Shown here piece after piece: positions 50,706-59,196 of a DNA stretch of 64,000 bases (positions are counted from its first letter, which is position 1; each line of letters begins with the position of its first letter). The DNA is from Pseudomonas sp. C1C7 (GTDB taxonomy: Bacteria; Pseudomonadota; Gammaproteobacteria; Pseudomonadales; Pseudomonadaceae), in the NCBI RefSeq assembly GCF_013359595.1, contig NZ_JABFMP010000031.1, positions 1 through 64,000 on the forward strand, in the 5' to 3' direction. The notes beneath the pieces were generated by a model. That model did no database searches. It saw only the letters and a list, made by a program, of their open reading frames with translations, and was not told where the DNA came from. The position numbers and the translations under genes are program-made.

Positions 50706-52184
50706 ATGGCTATGGACTTGACCAGCGTATTGCTCGGTCTGGCGGGCGCGGCGCTGCCGTTACTGATGCTGGCCTGGCAACTTCAGCGCAAGACCGGCAC
50801 GGCGCAGGCCGAGGTGGCGCTGCTGGAGGAGCGGCTGGCCATGGCGCAAATGGCGCAGGATGGCCTGAACGCACAGCTCGAAGCCGGCCGCGACGAAATC
50901 GCCGATCTGGGTCAGGCCAACGCCGCCAAGCAGGCGGATCTTGCCGCCATGCGCCGCGAAGTCGAGTTGCTGCAGATCGAGCGCGACGACGCCCGCGATG
51001 CCTCCCACGCCTGGAACATCGAACGGGCCGGCAAAGACGCCGAATTGCGCCGCCTGGACGCCCAGGCCGCTTCGCTCAAGGCGGAACTGCGCGAACAGCA
51101 GGACAGCCATCAGCAACGCCTCAACGACCTGCAGGGCTCGCGCGACGAGTTGCGGGCGCAGTTTGCCGAGCTGGCGGGGAAAATCTTCGACGAGCGCGAG
51201 CAGCGTTTTGCCGAAACCAGCCAGCAGCGCCTGGGGCAATTGCTCGATCCGTTGAAGGAACGCATCCAGTCTTTCGAAAAGCGCGTCGAGGAAAGTTATC
51301 AGGCCGAAGCCCGGGAGCGTTTCTCGCTGGCCAAGGAGCTGGAGCGCCTGCAGCAGCTCAACCTGCGCCTGAGTGATGAAGCCACCAACCTGACCCGTGC
51401 GCTCAAGGGCCAGAAGACCCAGGGCAACTGGGGCGAACTGATTCTGGAGCGGGTGCTTGAGCATGCCGGCCTGGAAAAGGGCCGCGAGTATCAGACCCAG
51501 GTCAACCTCAAGGGCCCGGATGGCGAGCGCTTCCAGCCGGACGTGATCATTTACCTGCCCGGCGACAAGCAGGTGGTGGTCGATTCCAAGGTCAGTCTCA
51601 CGGCCTATCAGCAGTACGTGGCGGCCGACGACGAAGGCATCCGCCAGATCGCCATCAAGCAGCACGTGCTGTCCCTGCGCAGCCACGTCAAAGGTTTGGC
51701 CGGCAAGGATTACAAGCGACTCGACGGTTTGCACAGCCTGGATTTCGTCCTGCTGTTCGTGCCGATCGAAGCGGCATTTTCCGCCGCGTTGCAGGCCGAG
51801 CCGACGCTGTTCCAGGAGGCCTTCGACCGCAACATTGTGATCGTCAGCCCGACCACCTTGCTGGCGACCCTGCGGGTGATCGACAGCCTGTGGAAGCAGG
51901 AGCGACAAAGCCAGAACGCCCGGGAAATCGCCGAGCGCGCCGGGTGGCTGTACGACAAGTTCGTGTTGTTCATTCAGGATCTGGACGAAGTCGGCAATCG
52001 CCTGCAGCAGCTGGATAAAGCCTACAGCGCGGCGCGCAACAAGCTGACAGAAGGGCGGGGCAATCTGGTCAGTCGCAGCGAGCAGCTCAAGTTGCTGGGG
52101 GCGCGAGCGAGCAAGAGTTTGCCGGCGGATTTGCTGGAGCGGGCGATGACCGACGTCGACGGGCTGGTCGAGTTACCGGAGTAA
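50706..52184 (+). CDS. rmuC: DNA recombination protein RmuC
   Basis: About 492 residues: N-terminal membrane helix (about 6-24), a long coiled coil (30-220) and the RmuC nuclease-like domain (220-450) with GNWGELILERVLEHAGL and DKQVVVDSKVSLTAY, whose Asp and Lys fit a PD-(D/E)XK-like site. RmuC limits inversions at short repeats in E. coli. Three ATGs are possible (50700, 50706, 50712); spacing to CAGGA favours 50706. It converges on the histidine kinase with 23 nt between stops and no clear terminator. Confidence 0.93.
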   Translation: MAMDLTSVLLGLAGAALPLLMLAWQLQRKTGTAQAEVALLEERLAMAQMAQDGLNAQLEAGRDEIADLGQANAAKQADLAAMRREVELLQIERDDARDASHAWNIERAGKDAELRRLDAQAASLKAELREQQDSHQQRLNDLQGSRDELRAQFAELAGKIFDEREQRFAETSQQRLGQLLDPLKERIQSFEKRVEESYQAEARERFSLAKELERLQQLNLRLSDEATNLTRALKGQKTQGNWGELILERVLEHAGLEKGREYQTQVNLKGPDGERFQPDVIIYLPGDKQVVVDSKVSLTAYQQYVAADDEGIRQIAIKQHVLSLRSHVKGLAGKDYKRLDGLHSLDFVLLFVPIEAAFSAALQAEPTLFQEAFDRNIVIVSPTTLLATLRVIDSLWKQERQSQNAREIAERAGWLYDKFVLFIQDLDEVGNRLQQLDKAYSAARNKLTEGRGNLVSRSEQLKLLGARASKSLPADLLERAMTDVDGLVELPE

Positions 52185-52207
52185 CACGTGCCTCTGTAGG
52201 AGGTCGG

Positions 52208-55200
52208 TTACAGGGGTAAATGCCGACTCAACAACGCCCGCAACGCCGCCGGCCGCACCGGCTTGGCCAGGTAATCCAGCCCCGCCGCATGCACTTGGGC
52301 CATCGTCTCCGGCCGGCCATCGGCGCTGATCACCACCCCCGGCACCGGCTCGCCCAATCGGGTACGCAACCAGGCCATCAAATCCGTGCCGGTTTCGCCA
52401 TCGTCCAGGTGGTAATCCACCAGCGCCAATTGCGGCCGCAGCCCATCGCCGAGCAGCGCTGCGCACTCGTCGCGATTGCGCGCGGTCCAGACCTGGCAAC
52501 CCCAGCGCGTCAGCAGGCTGTTCATGCCGATCAGGATGCTGTCCTCGTTATCGATGCACAGCACCTGCGCACCGCCGAGCAATTTGCCATTGAGTTCGGC
52601 CATCTTGACCGGCGACGCAGCGGTGGCCTTGGCCAACGGCACACGAATACTGAACACGCTGCCACGCCCCGGCCATGAGCGCACACGCAAGGTATGCCCC
52701 AACACGCGGCACAGGCCATCGGCAATCGCCAGGCCCAGACCCAGGCCTTTTTCGGCGCGGGTCTGATGGCTGTCCAGGCGCTTGAACTCTTCGAAAATCA
52801 CCTGCTGCTTGTCTTCCGGAATCCCCGGCCCACGGTCCCAAACCTCGAGTGAAAGCTCGCCCTGATGGCGGCGAACGCCCAGCAGCACCGGGCCTTTTGC
52901 GTAGCGGAAGGCATTGGTCAGGAAGTTCTGCAGGATCCGCCGCAACAGTTTGATATCGCTTTCGATGCGCAGCGCGCTGCCCCGGACGCGGAACTCCAGG
53001 CCCTGATCCCCCGCCAGGGCCTTGAACTCGGCACCGAGGGTGTCGAACAGCTCGTTGAGCGCAAAGGGCTTGATGTCGGGATTGATCTTGCCGTTCTCCA
53101 GGCGGGAAATATCCAGCAGGTCGCTGATCAGGTCTTCGGCCGAACGCAGCGAACTGTCCAGATGCTGCACCAGTTTTTGCGCCTCGCCGGACAGGCCGTC
53201 TTCCTGATGATTGAGCGCTGCGGAGAACAGCCGTGCGGCGTTCAGAGGCTGCATCAGGTCATGGCTGACCGCCGCCAGGAAGCGGGTTTTCGACTGGTTG
53301 GCCGCCTCGGCGTTGCCCTTGGCTTCGGTCAGCGCAACGTTGAGCTGCGACAGTTCACGGGTTCGTTCGGCCACGCGCTGTTCGAGGCTTTCATTGGCTT
53401 CAGTCAGCGCCTGCTCGGCTTCGCGGAACGGGGTGATGTCGGTGAAGCTCATGACGAAACCGCCGCCGGGCATCGGGTTGCCGATCAGCTCGATCACCCG
53501 GCCATTGGGGAACAGTCGCTCGGAAGTATGCGCGCGGCCCTGACGCATCCAGTGCAGGCGGCGGGCGACGTGGACTTCCGCTTCACCGGGGCCGCACAGG
53601 CCGCGCTCGGCGTTGTGGCGAATGATGTCGGCAATCGGCCGACCGACGCTGATCAAACCGTCCGGATAGTTGAACAGCTCCAGGTAACGACGGTTCCAGG
53701 CCACCAGTTTCAGCGATTGGTCGACCACGCTGATGCCCTGGCTGATGTTCTCGATCGCGCCTTGCAGCAGCGCACGGTTGAATTGCAGGACTTCCGAGGC
53801 TTCGTCGGCGATGCGCACCACGTCTTCGAGCTGCATCTCCCGGCCTTCGATGGCGGCTTTTACCACCGCGCGGGTCGACGAAGCGCCGAGCACACCGGCC
53901 AGCAAGCGCTCGGTATGGGCGATCCACTCGCTGTCGGCGTTCTGGTTCGGGTTGAAGCCTTTGCCCTGGCGGTAGGCAAAGCGGATGAAGCTTTGACGCG
54001 CACGCTCCTCACCCACGAAGCGGGCCGCCAGTTGCAGCAAGTCATCGATCTGCACCGCCAGCATCGAGCGCGCGCTGGGCCGTGCGCTGATTTCCTGGCC
54101 GATGAAACGACCGGCCTGCCAGTGTTCCGAAACCCGGGTCCGCGACAGCACCGAGACCCAGGCGAACAGCGTGAAGTTACCGGCCAGGGACAACACCACG
54201 CCCTGGGTCAGCGGGGTGATCGGCAGGTTCAGCGGGTTGCTGTGCAGCCAGGCAAGACCCGGGAAATTGCTCAGGGGCAAGCCGAGGCTGTGGGCGGCAA
54301 TCGGCAGGATCAGGGTGTAGAACCAGAGGAAGGTCCCGGCGGCGAGGCCGGCGAACACACCGCGACGGTTGGCCTGTTTCCAGTACAACGCGCCGAGCAT
54401 GGCCGGTGCCAGTTGGGTCACGGCGGCGAAGGCGATCTGGCCGATGGTCGCCAGGCTCGCGGTCGAGCCCAGCAGGCGGTAGCTGACGTAGGCCAGCAGC
54501 AGAATCACCACGATGGTCACGCGGCGCACCGACAGCATCCACTGGCGGAACACTTCGAACGGACGCTCGGCGTTGTTGCGGCGCAGTAGCCATGGCAACA
54601 GCATGTCGTTGGAGACCATGGTCGACAGCGCGACGCTGGCCACGATCACCATGCCGGTGGCCGCCGAGGCGCCACCGATAAAGGCCAGCAGTGCCAGAGC
54701 CGGGTGGGCCTGGGCCAGTGGCAGGCTGATGACGAAGGAGTCCGGCAATACCGAGCTTGGCAGCAGCATCTGCCCGGCCAGGGCGATCGGTACGACGAAC
54801 AGGGCGGCGAGGGCGAGATAGGCGGGGAATACCCATTTGGCCAGGCGCAGATCCTGGGGCTCGATGTTTTCCACCACCGTCACATGGAATTGTCGCGGCA
54901 GGCAGATGATCGCCATCATCGCCACCCCTGTCTGCACCACCATGGACGGCCAGTTCACGGTTTCCTTCCAGTATTGCTCCAGCCGCGGGGCGAGCATGGC
55001 CTGGTCGAACAGGTCGTCGAAACCGTCATACAGGCCGTAGGTCACGTAGGCGCCGACGGCCAGGAACGCAAACAGCTTCACCAGGGATTCGAAGGCAATC
55101 GCCAGCACCATGCCGCGGTGGTGTTCGGTGGCGTCGAGGTTGCGTGTACCGAAGACGATGGTGAACAACGCCAGAATCAGTGACACCACCAGGGCGGTGT

Positions 55201-55678
55201 CCTGGGCGCGAACCCCCATGGCGTCGGCGCCGGCACCGATCAGCAGGTTCACCCCCAGCACAATGCCTTTGAGCTGCAGGGCGATGTAGGGCAGCACGCC
55301 CACCAGGCAGATCAGCGCTACTACCACCGCCAGCGATTGGGATTTGCCGTAGCGCGCGGCGATGAAGTCGGCGATGGAGGTGATGTTCTCCTGCTTGCTG
55401 ATCATCACCATTTTTTGCAGGACCCAGGGCGCGCCTATCAGCAGCAGGATCGGCCCCAGGTAGATCGGCAGGAACGACCACAGCTGTTCGGCCGCCTGGC
55501 CCACCGCGCCGAAGAAGGTCCAGCTGGTGCAGTACACCGCCAGCGACAGGCTGTACACCCAGGCGCGCACCCGTGGTGGCAACGGCGCGCTGCGACGGTC
55601 ACCGTAAAAGGCGATGGCGAACATGATGGCCATATAGGCCAGGGCGACGGCGGCAATCAACCCGCTGGACAGCGACAT
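52208..55678 (-). CDS. hybrid sensor histidine kinase fused to an SLC5 transporter
   Basis: 1156 residues. Order: SLC5/PutP-like transporter with about 13 helices (1-500); linker of the STAC type (about 515-650); PAS domain (about 655-775, GISVVDQSLKLVAWNRRYLELF); coiled coil; HisKA with AAVSHDLMQPLNAAR (phospho-His about 806); HATPase with LQNFLTNAFRYAKGP and DRGPGIP; receiver domain with Asp about 1088 (LVDYHLDDG). The family couples solute transport or sensing to a phosphorelay, as in CbrA. ATG 55678 gives a clean first helix. No partner response regulator is adjacent. Confidence 0.94.
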   Translation of the reverse strand: MSLSSGLIAAVALAYMAIMFAIAFYGDRRSAPLPPRVRAWVYSLSLAVYCTSWTFFGAVGQAAEQLWSFLPIYLGPILLLIGAPWVLQKMVMISKQENITSIADFIAARYGKSQSLAVVVALICLVGVLPYIALQLKGIVLGVNLLIGAGADAMGVRAQDTALVVSLILALFTIVFGTRNLDATEHHRGMVLAIAFESLVKLFAFLAVGAYVTYGLYDGFDDLFDQAMLAPRLEQYWKETVNWPSMVVQTGVAMMAIICLPRQFHVTVVENIEPQDLRLAKWVFPAYLALAALFVVPIALAGQMLLPSSVLPDSFVISLPLAQAHPALALLAFIGGASAATGMVIVASVALSTMVSNDMLLPWLLRRNNAERPFEVFRQWMLSVRRVTIVVILLLAYVSYRLLGSTASLATIGQIAFAAVTQLAPAMLGALYWKQANRRGVFAGLAAGTFLWFYTLILPIAAHSLGLPLSNFPGLAWLHSNPLNLPITPLTQGVVLSLAGNFTLFAWVSVLSRTRVSEHWQAGRFIGQEISARPSARSMLAVQIDDLLQLAARFVGEERARQSFIRFAYRQGKGFNPNQNADSEWIAHTERLLAGVLGASSTRAVVKAAIEGREMQLEDVVRIADEASEVLQFNRALLQGAIENISQGISVVDQSLKLVAWNRRYLELFNYPDGLISVGRPIADIIRHNAERGLCGPGEAEVHVARRLHWMRQGRAHTSERLFPNGRVIELIGNPMPGGGFVMSFTDITPFREAEQALTEANESLEQRVAERTRELSQLNVALTEAKGNAEAANQSKTRFLAAVSHDLMQPLNAARLFSAALNHQEDGLSGEAQKLVQHLDSSLRSAEDLISDLLDISRLENGKINPDIKPFALNELFDTLGAEFKALAGDQGLEFRVRGSALRIESDIKLLRRILQNFLTNAFRYAKGPVLLGVRRHQGELSLEVWDRGPGIPEDKQQVIFEEFKRLDSHQTRAEKGLGLGLAIADGLCRVLGHTLRVRSWPGRGSVFSIRVPLAKATAASPVKMAELNGKLLGGAQVLCIDNEDSILIGMNSLLTRWGCQVWTARNRDECAALLGDGLRPQLALVDYHLDDGETGTDLMAWLRTRLGEPVPGVVISADGRPETMAQVHAAGLDYLAKPVRPAALRALLSRHLPL

Positions 55679-55830
55679 GGGAACTCCGGATAACCAAAGG
55701 CACCCGGGCCTCCCGCCCGGACAAGCACAGTCTCGCACGATGGCAGGGGTTAGTCAGTGTCGACCAAGGTCGTGGCGTGGCGGGGTGTCGCAGGGGAAGT
55801 CAGGGGGATTTGTGGTGCCTGGGCCGGCCT

Positions 55831-55912
55831 CTTCGCGGGCAAGCCCGCTCCCACAGTTGACCGAGTGGTGTCAGAAAAACCGGTCCAATGTGGGAGCGGG
55901 CTTGCTCGCGAA
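55831..55912. repeat. REP doublet, family A
   Basis: Arms at 55831-55856 (with gcgggcaag) and 55889-55912. The right arm ends 8 nt from the TetR stop codon and can serve as its end signal. Confidence 0.85.
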
Positions 55913-55920
55913 TGGCGGCC

Positions 55921-56457
55921 TCACTGATTCAACGCAATCTCGATCAACCGATGCAGCTCTTCCACCTCCAGCGGCGCCTCGGCAAACAGAATGCGAAACA
56001 CGATCGGCGCGGCGATCAGGTTGATCAGTCGGTCCACGCCCGGGTTGGGTTGGTCGGGATAGCGATTGAGGATGGCCTGCAATTGCCCGCCGATGATCGT
56101 CGCGCAATAGGCCGGCTTGAGGCTCGCCTGCACGTCGCGCAGCATGCAGCGACCGGGCTCGGAGTTCATCTCGTCCAGATACTGTTCGGCCCAGGCCCGC
56201 AGGTCGCCCGGCAGGCTGCCGGTGTTGGCCGATTCGGTTTCCGGTTGCAGGCGCGCCATGGCGACGTCCGCCAGCAGCGCCGCCAGATCGCCCCAGCGCC
56301 GGTAGATGGTCGAAGGCGTGACCCCCGCACGCGCGGCGATCTGCGGCACGGTCACGCTGGCGCGGTCCTGCTCTTCGAGCAGTTCGCGCACGGCGGTATG
56401 AATCGATTCCTGTACCCGGGCGCTGCGCCCGCCGGGGCGTAATGTGGGAGCGGTCAT
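55921..56457 (-). CDS. TetR family transcriptional regulator
   Basis: 178-residue repressor. The N-terminal HTH is VTVPQIAARAGVTPSTIYRRWGDLAAL (about residues 35-60), with a C-terminal ligand-binding helical domain resembling TetR_C with the EQYLDEMNSEPGRCM segment. Divergent from an MFS transporter with palindromes in between: the classic repressor-efflux arrangement. The inducer is unknown. Confidence 0.92.
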   Translation of the reverse strand: MTAPTLRPGGRSARVQESIHTAVRELLEEQDRASVTVPQIAARAGVTPSTIYRRWGDLAALLADVAMARLQPETESANTGSLPGDLRAWAEQYLDEMNSEPGRCMLRDVQASLKPAYCATIIGGQLQAILNRYPDQPNPGVDRLINLIAAPIVFRILFAEAPLEVEELHRLIEIALNQ

Positions 56458-56529
56458 TGCGTGTTTCCTGTGTGGCGCCGCAGACGACTGCGGTCCTGAA
56501 AAACCATGGATCGGACCTTAACACAAAGA

Positions 56530-56548
56530 ATTTGCTTTAAGAGCAAAT
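56530..56548. promoter_or_regulatory. putative TetR operator
   Basis: atttgct-ttaag-agcaaat is a perfect 7+5+7 palindrome in the TetR/MFS divergent region, 72 nt before the TetR ATG and 51 nt before the MFS ATG. Confidence 0.6.
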
Positions 56549-56558
56549 CGGTAGCACA

Positions 56559-56591
56559 CTCCGCAAAAGCAAAAAATTAGCTTTTGCGGAG
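56559..56591 (+). promoter_or_regulatory. hairpin masking the ribosome-binding site of the MFS gene
   Basis: ctccgcaaaagc (56559-56570) and gcttttgcggag (56580-56591) are exact inverted repeats. The right arm contains the GGAG that is the Shine-Dalgarno for ATG 56600. As RNA it would hide the site; as DNA it could be a second operator. Confidence 0.5.
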
Positions 56592-56599
56592 CATTTCCC

Positions 56600-57790
56600 A
56601 TGTCCAGTACCCCTTCAAATCGTGCCAGCCTGTGGTTCCTGGCGATCACGCTGCTGAGTTTTCTCGCAGCCTCCACGGCGCCGACGCCCTTGTATCACCT
56701 GTATCAGGAGCAGCTGCATTTCTCGGCGGCCATCCTGACGCTGATCTTCGGTGTCTACGCCATCAGCCTGTTGGTGGCGCTGCTGACGGTCGGTTCGCTG
56801 TCCGATCACCTGGGCCGCAAGCCGGTGATTTTCACAGCGGTGCTGCTCAACATCGTGGCCATGCTGCTGTTCATCTATGCCGACAGCGTCGCCTGGCTGA
56901 TCAGCGCCAGGGTGCTGCAAGGTTTCGCCACCGGCATGGCCACCGCGGTATTGAGCGCGACGCTGCTCGATACCGACCGCCAGCAAGGGCCGCTGATCAA
57001 TAGCGTGGCACCTTTGATGGGCATGGCAATTGGTGGCCTGGGTTGCGGATTGCTGGCCGAATTCGCGCCAGCGCCCTTGCACCTGACCTACTGGCTGCTG
57101 CTGGTGCTGTTCGGGCTGCAGGCGGTTTACGTCTGGCGCCTGCCGGAAAGCGTCTCGCCACAGCCCGGCGCATGGGCGTCGCTGCGACCGACCCTGCATG
57201 TGCCGGTGCAGGCGCGAGCCACCTTGTGGCGCCTGCTGGCGCTCAACACCGCGACCTGGGCGCTGGGTGGCTTCTTCGCCTCCCTGGCGCCATCGCTGGT
57301 GCGCGCGGCCACCGGATCGACGTCGAACCTGATCGGCGGCGCGACCGTGGCGACCTTGACCATGACCGGCGCCCTGATGATTTTCACCCTGCGCAATCGC
57401 CCGGCCAGCCTGGGGCTGCGCATCGGCGCGAGTTCGCTGCCCGTGGGCATCTCGCTGATCCTGATCGGCGTCCACAGCGCCAGCCTCGCACTGTTCTTCA
57501 TCGGCACCCTCATCGCCGGCTGCGGCTTTGGCGCCGGTTTCCTCGGCACGGTGCGCACCCTGGTTCCACTGGCGCTGCCCCATGAGCGCGCGGGGCTGAT
57601 GTCGGCGTACTACGTGCTCAGCTACCTGGCGTTCTGCCTGCCTTCGTTGCTGGCCGGCAACCTGGCGCGCACCTTGGGTCTGGTGGCGACCACCGATGGT
57701 TATGCCGGGGTGTTGATCGTGCTGTCGCTGGGGGCGTTGCTGGCGATGATGCGTCAGCGTGCCGCCAATATTTGCAGCAGTGCCGGTTGA
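56600..57790 (+). CDS. MFS transporter divergent from TetR
   Basis: 396-residue major facilitator, about 12 helices. The motif-A loop GSLSDHLGRKPVIFTAVLLN and RVLQGFATGMATAVLSATLLD are typical drug:H+ antiporter features. Substrate unknown. GGAG ribosome-binding site 8 nt before ATG 56600 lies in a hairpin arm. Confidence 0.92.
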   Translation: MSSTPSNRASLWFLAITLLSFLAASTAPTPLYHLYQEQLHFSAAILTLIFGVYAISLLVALLTVGSLSDHLGRKPVIFTAVLLNIVAMLLFIYADSVAWLISARVLQGFATGMATAVLSATLLDTDRQQGPLINSVAPLMGMAIGGLGCGLLAEFAPAPLHLTYWLLLVLFGLQAVYVWRLPESVSPQPGAWASLRPTLHVPVQARATLWRLLALNTATWALGGFFASLAPSLVRAATGSTSNLIGGATVATLTMTGALMIFTLRNRPASLGLRIGASSLPVGISLILIGVHSASLALFFIGTLIAGCGFGAGFLGTVRTLVPLALPHERAGLMSAYYVLSYLAFCLPSLLAGNLARTLGLVATTDGYAGVLIVLSLGALLAMMRQRAANICSSAG

Positions 57791-57927
57791 CCCTGTAAAT
57801 GCAGGTCGGATTCAGCTAAATCTGTTTTATCTGCAAAACCGATAACTTATAGAGAAATTACCCGTTATATCGATATTCGATTCGGATCTATGATGGGCTC
57901 CACCTCACCAGAGGACAGGAGCCCACC

Positions 57928-59079
57928 ATGACATGCACCAACACCGCCAAACCCGGCATCAAGCCGCTCACCCACCTGCAACACCCGCGGGAAGTGATTC
58001 GCCAGTTCACGCCCAACTGGTTCGCCGCCACCATGGGCACCGGGGTGCTGGCCCTGGCCCTGGCCCAATTGCCGGTAGCCAGTCCCGTACTACACGCCAT
58101 CGCCGAAGGCCTCTGGCAGTTCAACATCGGCTTGTTCCTGTTGTTCACCGCGCTGTACACCGCGCGCTGGGTGCTGTTTTTCGATGAGGCACGGCGAATT
58201 TTCGGGCATTCCACGGTTTCGATGTTTTTCGGCACCATTCCCATGGGCCTGGCCACCATCATCAACGGTTTTCTGGTGTTCGGCCTGCCGCGCTGGGGCG
58301 AGGGTGTGATTTCCCTGGCTGAAACCTTGTGGTGGCTGGATGTGGCGTTGTCCCTGGCGTGCGGGGTGTTGATTCCCTTCATGATGTTCACCCGCCAGGA
58401 GCACAGCATCGACCAGATGACCGCCGTGTGGCTGTTGCCGGTGGTGGCGGCGGAAGTGGCGGCCGCCAGCGGTGGCCTGCTGGCGCCGCACCTGGCCGAT
58501 GCCCACGGGCAACTGGTGATGCTGGTGACCAGCTATGTGCTCTGGGCGTTTTCCCTGCCGGTGGCGTTCAGCATTCTGACGATTCTGCTGCTGCGCATGG
58601 CCCTGCATAAACTGCCCCACGAAAACATGGCCGCTTCGAGCTGGCTGGCCTTGGGGCCGATCGGTACCGGTGCGCTGGGGATGTTGCTGCTGGGCGCTGA
58701 CGCGCCGGCGATCTTCGCCGCCAATGGCTTGCCGGGCGTGGGTGAAATCGCCGCCGGAACGGGGCTGGTCGCCGGCATCACGCTGTGGGGCTTGGGCTTG
58801 TGGTGGATGCTGATGGCCGTGCTGATCACCCTGAAATACCTGCGCGCCGGCATTCCGTTCAACCTCGGCTGGTGGGGTTTCACCTTCCCCCTGGGCGTCT
58901 ATTCGCTGGCAACGCTGAAACTGGCCAGCACCCTGCACCTGACGTTTTTCAGTGTCTTCGGTTGTGTGCTGGTGACCCTGCTGGCGGTGATGTGGCTGAT
59001 CGTCGGCAAGCGCACGCTGCAAGGCGCATGGCGCGGTGAGCTGTTCGTCTCGCCGTGCATTGCAGGATTGAAGAAATAA
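57928..59079 (+). CDS. TDT-family (TehA/Mae1-like) transporter
   Basis: 383 residues, ten hydrophobic helices, tellurite-resistance/dicarboxylate transporter family. FTPNWFAATMGTGVLALALA at the start is diagnostic, and FNLGWWGFTFPLGVYSLAT near residue 315 fits the conserved Phe-containing channel helix. Family members move sulfite, malate or anions through SLAC1-like pores. No neighbour suggests which. The start has AGGACAGGAG upstream. Confidence 0.9.
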   Translation: MTCTNTAKPGIKPLTHLQHPREVIRQFTPNWFAATMGTGVLALALAQLPVASPVLHAIAEGLWQFNIGLFLLFTALYTARWVLFFDEARRIFGHSTVSMFFGTIPMGLATIINGFLVFGLPRWGEGVISLAETLWWLDVALSLACGVLIPFMMFTRQEHSIDQMTAVWLLPVVAAEVAAASGGLLAPHLADAHGQLVMLVTSYVLWAFSLPVAFSILTILLLRMALHKLPHENMAASSWLALGPIGTGALGMLLLGADAPAIFAANGLPGVGEIAAGTGLVAGITLWGLGLWWMLMAVLITLKYLRAGIPFNLGWWGFTFPLGVYSLATLKLASTLHLTFFSVFGCVLVTLLAVMWLIVGKRTLQGAWRGELFVSPCIAGLKK

Positions 59080-59196
59080 AATCGTCGAAGATTGGGTAAT
59101 GTGTGGCCCTGAGTCAGCGTGAAGCGTTCCAATCAACGTATTCACGCTGCTCTCTATACTTCGCCACCTGCTACCTCAATCAGGGACACATGGACG

